From Arthonia radiata (lineage: Eukaryota > Ascomycota > Arthoniomycetes > Arthoniales > Arthoniaceae), in the NCBI GenBank assembly GCA_002989075.1, contig PSQN01000001.1, positions 1,419,153 to 1,483,152 of the forward strand: DNA of 64,000 bases, in the 5' to 3' direction. Below, piece by piece: positions 58,526 to 64,000 of this stretch (its first letter is position 1; every line of letters begins with the position of its first letter). Position numbers and translations under genes: made by a program. Below the pieces are notes generated by a model that was not told the DNA's origin, did no database searches, and was given only the letters and a program-made list of their open reading frames with translations.

Positions 58526-59044
58526 GAGGACGTCCTCTGCTCGGCGCTGTCGTCTCCTCCAGCTACAACCTCACCCTCGATTCGATGGACGGCATAACTA
58601 TCAGCTGCAATCGTGCGCGTTTCAAGCAGTTGCAACATGATATTGTCAGCAATCGCCCTATACATTGCCTAATTGTCGCCGGCGCAGAAACGGCACGTCC
58701 TCAGACCAGCATCTGCGGTTTGACCTACACAGTGACTGAATCGTCGTTTATTGATGCTCACGACCTACCAGTGCCCCCGACTCTGACAAGCAATCGACAC
58801 ATACTCTGTCGTGTAAGGCCGTCATGGTGCATAACGAGCTGATGGCAGCCGCAGGCCCGCAGGCGCCGATGCTTGCATCGACAAAGTCGAGGACTTCTTT
58901 GTGCATGTGCCAACGTTCTGGTCCCACAAGATGCTCGAGCGGAATACTCCTCGCCCTTGAAGCGCATCTCCTGCGCACAGGATCAGCTTAAGAATGCCGA
59001 AATGCTGAGCCGAGCCAGTGGGCTTTGTTGAAGGGGAGGGAAGG
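58526..59044. other. Intergenic, no supported gene
   Basis: ORFs of 60-85 codons on both strands overlap each other (for example + 58585-58842). None has a recognisable motif. Confidence 0.4.
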
Positions 59045-59663
59045 TCAATATATATTACTTGCGGTTGTCTTGTATGGCCTCTTCACAGTGCCCAGCATTA
59101 TTAACTTGGAACTCAGGGTGCTTTTCTCTTCAGAAACCCCACCAAGCGCTCTCCTGCTCCATTCTTGAGAGCCAGCTACTCGCCTGGCTAACGGAACCTT
59201 GTCGTTGCCCACATAGAAAGCACATGAACGCCCAGCTGCTGCACAGTTGTCGCAGCCTCCACCATCTTCATCCCAGGAGTTCGTCTTTTTCTGGTGCTGG
59301 ACAAAAACGCATACTCTACTGCCGCGCGAAGAGAATACTGATCTCGCGACGAAGACTTCCTCATCTTTGTGCTGGATAATGACTTTCAGCGTCTTTTGGT
59401 CGGCAACGCGGTCGAGCTCTTCCATGTTGTTAAGATCCATCTCTACCGTTTCCCAGCGATGTATTCGTGCCGATGCTGCAGCGTTCTGACCGAGGGGGAT
59501 CATGATTGCCCGCAGCGCCCAAGTGAAGCCGTTTGCGTTTTCTTGGAGGGGGTGTCGCGTTCTGGGCTATGGCTGCACGCTTCTTGCGACGCACGATCGC
59601 GGCACCGGAGCCTCGTTCGGAATAATGCTCATTACCATTCGGGTCGTCTTCTTCAGTGCTCAT
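59045..59663 (-). CDS. Hypothetical protein with Cys cluster, probably two exons
   Basis: The 3' exon is open on the - strand from about 59503 to 59045. It looks coding: an acidic N-terminal stretch (MDLNNMEELDRVADQKTLKVIIQHKDEEVFVARS), then CDNCAAAGRSCAFYVG, a Cys arrangement reminiscent of small zinc-binding motifs, and a basic C-terminus. A likely 5' exon starts at ATG 59663 (MSTEEDDPNGNEHYS) in another frame. A GTGCGT donor soon after and a GGTCAG acceptor upstream of 59490 would join them in phase, but I saw no good branch site. No family recognised. Confidence 0.4.
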
Positions 59664-59879
59664 TTCGACATTTTCGGAGAAGAGTCTATTTCGTCGCCAC
59701 ACGTCGGTGGCAGTCGAACGACGTACAAGGTCCGGGAGAGGGCAACATGTCGTTCTCTGACTCTCGCTTGGGCCGCGCAATCTCTGTATTCTTGCCTGAC
59801 GACTATGTGGAGTGCGCCGCGAGCCTCTCATCCAGTGATTGCAGTACACGCTCCCCCGTGACAAGCTTCGCCGTAGGAC

Positions 59880-60300
59880 CTCATTCTGCACCGCAATTTC
59901 TACAAGTATCCTGTGACGATGGTGGTTAGAAAGTAAGCGGGGCTCGCTATGAAGCTGTATCGTCTCGGAGAGCAATCATTAGGATGGTGCTTACCGCAGA
60001 GCTGACTTTCATTCCCTTGTGCGTTTCACGGACTTCTGAACGACGCGTTAGTCATTCAATGGGGCAAACGTCACGGACATTCCGTTGCATACCGGGGTCA
60101 GCATCACGCTTCGCGAGCTTAGCATATAGATCCTTGCATGCACCGAGCACTTCAAGCATCTCCACCGTGTTCTTGGTGATGAACGTTCTGAACTTGTCCT
60201 CTTCTGCTGCTGCTGGCAGGTTTTCGGGATTACTGACGAAGCGATTGAGGCGCGCCAGACAGTTCTTATCGCCGATGATCTGCGTGAAGACTCCGTCCAT
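59880..60300 (-). CDS. Short predicted protein, three exons, or broken zinc-finger gene
   Basis: Exon 60093-60300 encodes a helical 69-residue N-terminus (MDGVFTQIIGDKNCLARLNRF…). An intron of 57 nt (GTATGC…CTAAC…CAG) leads to a 41-nt exon (59995-60035). A second intron of 85 nt (GTAAGC…CTAAC…CAG) leads to an exon that reads DTCRNCGAE and stops at TGA (59880-59882). That gives only 92 residues. In the +1 frame the sequence goes on NEVLRRSLSRGSVYCNHW, which has the spacing of a MYND zinc finger with some Cys missing. The gene may therefore have lost its 3' part to a one-base frameshift. Both introns are well formed. Confidence 0.45.
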
Positions 60301-60721
60301 TGCGACACTTCAGCTTGATGTTGGTGTGTGTCAAAGGGTGAGTTTGTAATAGAGCGCAGGATGATTGAGGTGCAGGGAAGGTGCTAGTGAGAATCCGACC
60401 GCGCACGAGGCAGACCGCCACATGATAGCGACGACCAATGCAGCAAGCGCAGCCGACGCGTTTGCTAGCGGCGAGACTCCGCTGAAGGAGACATTGGCCG
60501 TTTGCATCTCCAACACATCTTCGAAGCTGTATAATTCTGGTGAAACTGCGCTCCGTCCAGTTGAACACTTTTACCAGCAATCGGAAATCAAGTCCCAAGA
60601 GCTAATAATGCCACTAATCCGCCTTTCTAGACTCTCACCCCTACCCTGAAAGTCAAGCATCGTACGGTCTTCCGATCGACTTCCGCACTTCCGCACCTTA
60701 CTCACATCGACTGGCAACAAC
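60301..60721. promoter_or_regulatory. Divergent intergenic region
   Basis: About 420 bp between the - strand gene starting at 60300 and the + strand small gene at 60722. Only short ORFs without motifs are present; both promoters should lie here. Confidence 0.35.
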
Positions 60722-60931
60722 ATGTGCAACTGGACCGAGTGTCCCGCGCCATACTGCGACAGGGAGCTCCTCATCCGCTATTGCAAGAACCGCATCAATG
60801 GTCTAGAGTGTCCCGGGCATCACCGGAACCTAAAGGTCGTGAAATACTGCCCAGAGCACGAGCCTTCCAAGAACCCGCAGCCGCAACCCACGCGACCTTC
60901 GAATTCTCGACAAGAGGGTTCAACGTCCTGA
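60722..60931 (+). CDS. Small Cys-rich protein, possible zinc binder
   Basis: A 69-residue ORF with ATG at 60722. Cys at positions 2, 7, 12, 21, 30 and 43 with His at 33, 34 and 46 (CNWTECPAPYC, ECPGHH, YCPEH) suggests one or two metal sites. The last 20 residues are a polar Pro/Ser/Gln tail. There is no signal peptide, so it is probably intracellular. Small fungal proteins beginning MC-x-W with spaced Cys are common and mostly uncharacterised. The overlapping frame starting two bases later is a shadow. Confidence 0.55.
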   Translation: MCNWTECPAPYCDRELLIRYCKNRINGLECPGHHRNLKVVKYCPEHEPSKNPQPQPTRPSNSRQEGSTS

Positions 60932-61750
60932 AAGTGGTGATACGGTCGCCTGTTGAGGGTTCCTATGAGGTGTTCCAAGATCAGCATGTCGAATGAAGGA
61001 CTCAGTGTGCTCGGTGAGTGAATGAACTATGCATGAGGAGCGGCTCGTGCCCAAAGGCGAGGAACTAGGGCTTCTCCCCACGTAGAAGCCCTCGAGACTA
61101 TTGACGAGACCGACGGGCGTAGTCAAGAGCTTGCTTGTTCGAGAGCAGTCGGGCTCATCTACAGCATATACCAGACCCTCGCGACTCTCAGTATCTGGGT
61201 ACGCAATGACTGAAGCTCTGACGTCACGCTCAATTGATGCAGTGCCACAACGATTGCCTTGTGGATACAGTATTGTCCCTAGGCATTTACCTGCGACGCC
61301 TAATTCGTCATTACGCAATTCAGTCTAAGTCCATAACGGGATTCGCGCAGTTCTAACACACAAATGAGTCCAAGCAGACTTAGTAGCTCAAACGCATGCC
61401 CTTCTCAATTCACAACTTCTCACAACCATTCTGCTCCGGGGATCCCCTTCGTGTCGATCGTGCCTTGCACGCAGCCCACTCAGTCCTACTCGCATTTTGG
61501 TGGACCATCCGCATTGCAGTGGCAAGTCGAATCCACGCATAGCTGTTCCACCCATTGGTAATCGCCGTGATCCGATTGTGGGTTGCAAGTGAGCTATCAC
61601 AATCGTTAGTTCTAGTAGCTCGAGGACAAGAGCGTGGGGCACGGGGTTCACTGTGGGGACGGCAGTGCCCGCTATGTGAGGCAGGAAGTGAGACTGCCGA
61701 CGGAGGACGAAGCAAACACCTCACACAGTGCTTGGACGAGGCTTGAAGCG
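60932..61750. other. Intergenic, one coding-like - strand stretch
   Basis: On the - strand 61324-60920 is open for about 133 codons without an ATG at its start. It contains a fairly protein-like stretch (KCLGTILYPQGNRCG, SREGLVYAVDEPDCS). It could be an exon or a relic, but I found no convincing partner exon. The rest holds nothing I can support. Confidence 0.3.
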
Positions 61751-61981
61751 CTAAAAATGGACAGAGGGCGGACGTGGAGGAGCGACCAGGAATGTACGTA
61801 CCAACCCTCTTCCATCCTTGGAACAGCCATGGTTGCCTGACTTGTCCTTTGAACATTTCGACAATACATCATGGTGGCAATCATTCCTCTTCTCAAGAGC
61901 AACACCCCATGCGCCCTCTTCTGGCTGGGGCAGAGCGAAAGCGGCGGCGCTGAGAAGTACGATAAAAGCGATGACCTGCAT
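61751..61981 (-). CDS. Small secreted Cys-rich peptide precursor
   Basis: The ATG at 61981 opens a 76-residue frame. Residues 1-17 form a clear signal peptide (MQVIAFIVLLSAAAFA). A short acidic propeptide ends in LEKR, a Kex2 site. The mature part then starts with Cys spaced as in small secreted fungal proteins (NDCHHDVLSKCS, then NHGC). The 3' end is uncertain: read through, it loses Cys and ends Pro-rich. A donor GTTGGT near 61806 with an acceptor TTTTTAG would remove 55 nt and give a different tail with two more Cys. It is effector-like or antimicrobial-like in form; no family is recognised. Confidence 0.6.
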   Translation of the reverse strand: MQVIAFIVLLSAAAFALPQPEEGAWGVALEKRNDCHHDVLSKCSKDKSGNHGCSKDGRGLVRTFLVAPPRPPSVHF

Positions 61982-64000
61982 TGTAATAAGTTGGTCAGGC
62001 GCGTCTCTGGAAGGATCGTCTATTGGGGTTCTTAAATGCTGACTGGGTTGACTATGAGTGCCGAAGACAGGTCAGATAGAAGCAGATGGACCATGGCTAC
62101 TTATACTACTCCAGCAGAAGTCCTTGAATCATTCGGGAATTAAGAATAGATGGCTTAGTCGATGTGGGACGGTGTTACAGACCACTAGAGCGTGGAACAC
62201 ACAGCATCGTCAAGCCTGATGCTGGTAAAAGTTGCCGCTGTTGTCAGTGCCGGCAACGCCATGGAGACGGAGAACGGATCAGCGTCACAGGAGATGAGAC
62301 CAAACCTGAAATCCTGCACATCTTCAGGTTTTGCTGCGCAGCTTTAATCTAGACTTCGCCCCTGTTTGAGAACACAACTGCTGGTGGAGGCGGAGAGAGG
62401 AATGTTGAGCGCCGGCATGACATGTGTGAGTGTGATCATAGGATATCTTCTGACGAAATGGACAAGATGCGTGACGAAACATGGACCAACATTGCAAGCC
62501 TGTGCCATAGAAACAGGTTACACCGTAAGAAAAGCAGCGGACGTCGCTTGCAGGCAGCACGATGGGGTCGAAGGTGGCCTGGGAGGTTTCATTTCGCGCA
62601 AGTCGCGGATTTCAGTGACGAGGGACCGTTTCGACGGGTCCCCACTGCTCAAACGATGGATGCGAGCCGACAATGATCTGTGTTGACGACAGTTGTCAGA
62701 AAACGTGCATCATACGGACGGCCTACTTAAATCCACGGGCCGGATGAGGCCCACGGGTTCCGTGACCTCAGCGATTCTTCAGCCTTTTACAAAAGCCCAG
62801 AAGACTTTGGGCCTTCGGCAGCGCAAGTGACGCAGAGCGTTCAATGTAACGTCTAATGTTGATGGTCGTGGCGAAAACACGAGGTTGGAGTTTCAGGAGC
62901 GGAGATGCCCGTGTATTCCCAAAACAGGCAATTCAGCCACGACCATCTCAGACCTGGCAGCGTAGACCCTACCAGCACCTTACATATACACTGTATGTTG
63001 TTCTTCATATTTGAAGTTAGAGCTTGAAGTTAGAGCAAATGATAGTTCACAAGCATCAAAATTTGAACAAGAATACAGGATTCTATCATCTCTTCCGACA
63101 CCCCGACAGCCGTAGCCACAGTAGACATTACGAGACGAAGAATCCGTTGCAGCCTGGGCGCTGCTTCTCCAGTCCGACACAAAGCTCATACAAGATATAC
63201 AGGCGCGTGCTAAGCAGTACCACTTCGCTCAAGAAGACAGCTCGAAGTTCACCTGTCAAACCTACTGGAAGAATGCGAGGCATATGAAATGTCGAAGGGA
63301 TTCCCCTTTGCGCACTCCAGATCTAGGAGTCGTTTTCAAGCGGAGCTCGTCGTTAACAAGAGCGCGTTTATTGAGCAAATCAAGAAGGACAAGATCAAGC
63401 GTAACTGATGTGGTGATCTGCAACAAGACGCTGCGTTGGTCGCAGGAGGGCGCGTGAGAAGAAACTTCCGTCTACCTTCGAGATGCCACCCCATGCTCCT
63501 TTTTGATACACATATATGCAGAGCCGCCGTCAATTCGGAAGGGCCAGAAAACAGGTTCATCAACTCGGCAACATGAGAGGCCTGAGACGTTACCCAGAAC
63601 CTTGAATGCTACTAAATTCCTGGTCTGCTGACATGTTTGCACGTTGTTAATCATCCAGCAGACTAGGTTCATACGCAGCATCCCCAGTGCATTGCCAAGT
63701 CGTGCTGAAGCATGCCTCAGAGCCCCGTCGGCGCTTTTCGCAGGCAAGCACTCGTCAAAGGCACTCTTAGATACAGTGCAGCGCTCCGCGGGCGCATGCC
63801 TTATCTCTTCTGGTTCCAGTCCATCGGCCCACACCGACGCTTGTTCCGAGCAGCTGCGGTAGACAATCCACAATTAGCCAAGTACAGTCCAGAGCGACAC
63901 CAGCGAGTTGCGCCGAGAAGGGAGGGCGAGTGCTATGATGAATCCTACGTGCAATGCCGCAACCCGCATTTCATAAGTTCGTATCTTCTATTCCCATGCA
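61982..64000. other. 2 kb to window edge without a supported gene
   Basis: Several ORFs of 60-130 codons lie on both strands. The longest are + 62366-62686 and - 63472-63873 (133 codons, ATG at 63873 region, eight or more Cys). None shows a domain, splice structure or motif that I can defend. No repeat, tRNA or mobile element was noticed. A gene may enter from the right edge. Confidence 0.35.

Overview
The window looks like a piece of chromosome from a filamentous ascomycete (Pezizomycotina; the class cannot be fixed from sequence alone). The evidence is short GT-AG introns (53-85 nt) with CTNAC-type branch sites, fungal RSC9 and REC114-like genes, and a strongly AT-biased repeat block with the mark of repeat-induced point mutation (RIP): CpA/TpG almost absent, TpA abundant, CpG kept, and old CAG/CAA/TGG codons turned into stops.

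Bases 1-37232 are one stack of nested LTR retrotransposons with no host gene seen. An old + strand gypsy copy (segments 1-357, 6815-7528, 18493-19904, 33104-37232; its 5' end lies off the left edge) was hit by three elements: a chromodomain gypsy (358-6814) and two - strand copies of a relative of the host (7529-18492 and 19905-33103). These were hit in turn by a copia solo LTR (642-1147), a copia element (9441-13115) and a third gypsy family (21550-27455). Nearly every insertion is closed by a matching 5-bp target duplication. All gypsy copies are dead; the copia element is much less mutated but has lost most of its reverse transcriptase.

The AT-rich block stops at the end of an LTR at 37232. 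From there to 64000 base composition is ordinary and genes are single-copy. The best supported are an epoxide hydrolase (44150-45379), a three-exon REC114-like meiotic gene (45719-47688) and, divergent from it, a four-exon RSC9 chromatin-remodelling subunit (48054-51212). Less certain calls are a decayed gene with in-frame stops (40348-41190), a Gag-like or frame-switching ORF (41196-42089), a three-span membrane protein (51370-52302), an acidic orphan (53398-54576), a small Cys-rich protein (60722-60931) and a secreted Cys-rich peptide (61751-61981).

Between 54.9 and 58.5 kb is a tandem duplication of a His/Pro-rich orphan gene. The two coding regions have diverged strongly, but about 330-400 bp of upstream sequence is still recognisably shared. 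A 379-bp MITE with 52-bp inverted repeats and a perfect 9-bp target duplication lies between the copies. About 37.2-40.3 kb and 61.9-64 kb are gene-poor, holding only weak or broken ORFs.

Splice models were deduced by eye from reading frame, GT-AG ends and branch sites. No database search was possible.
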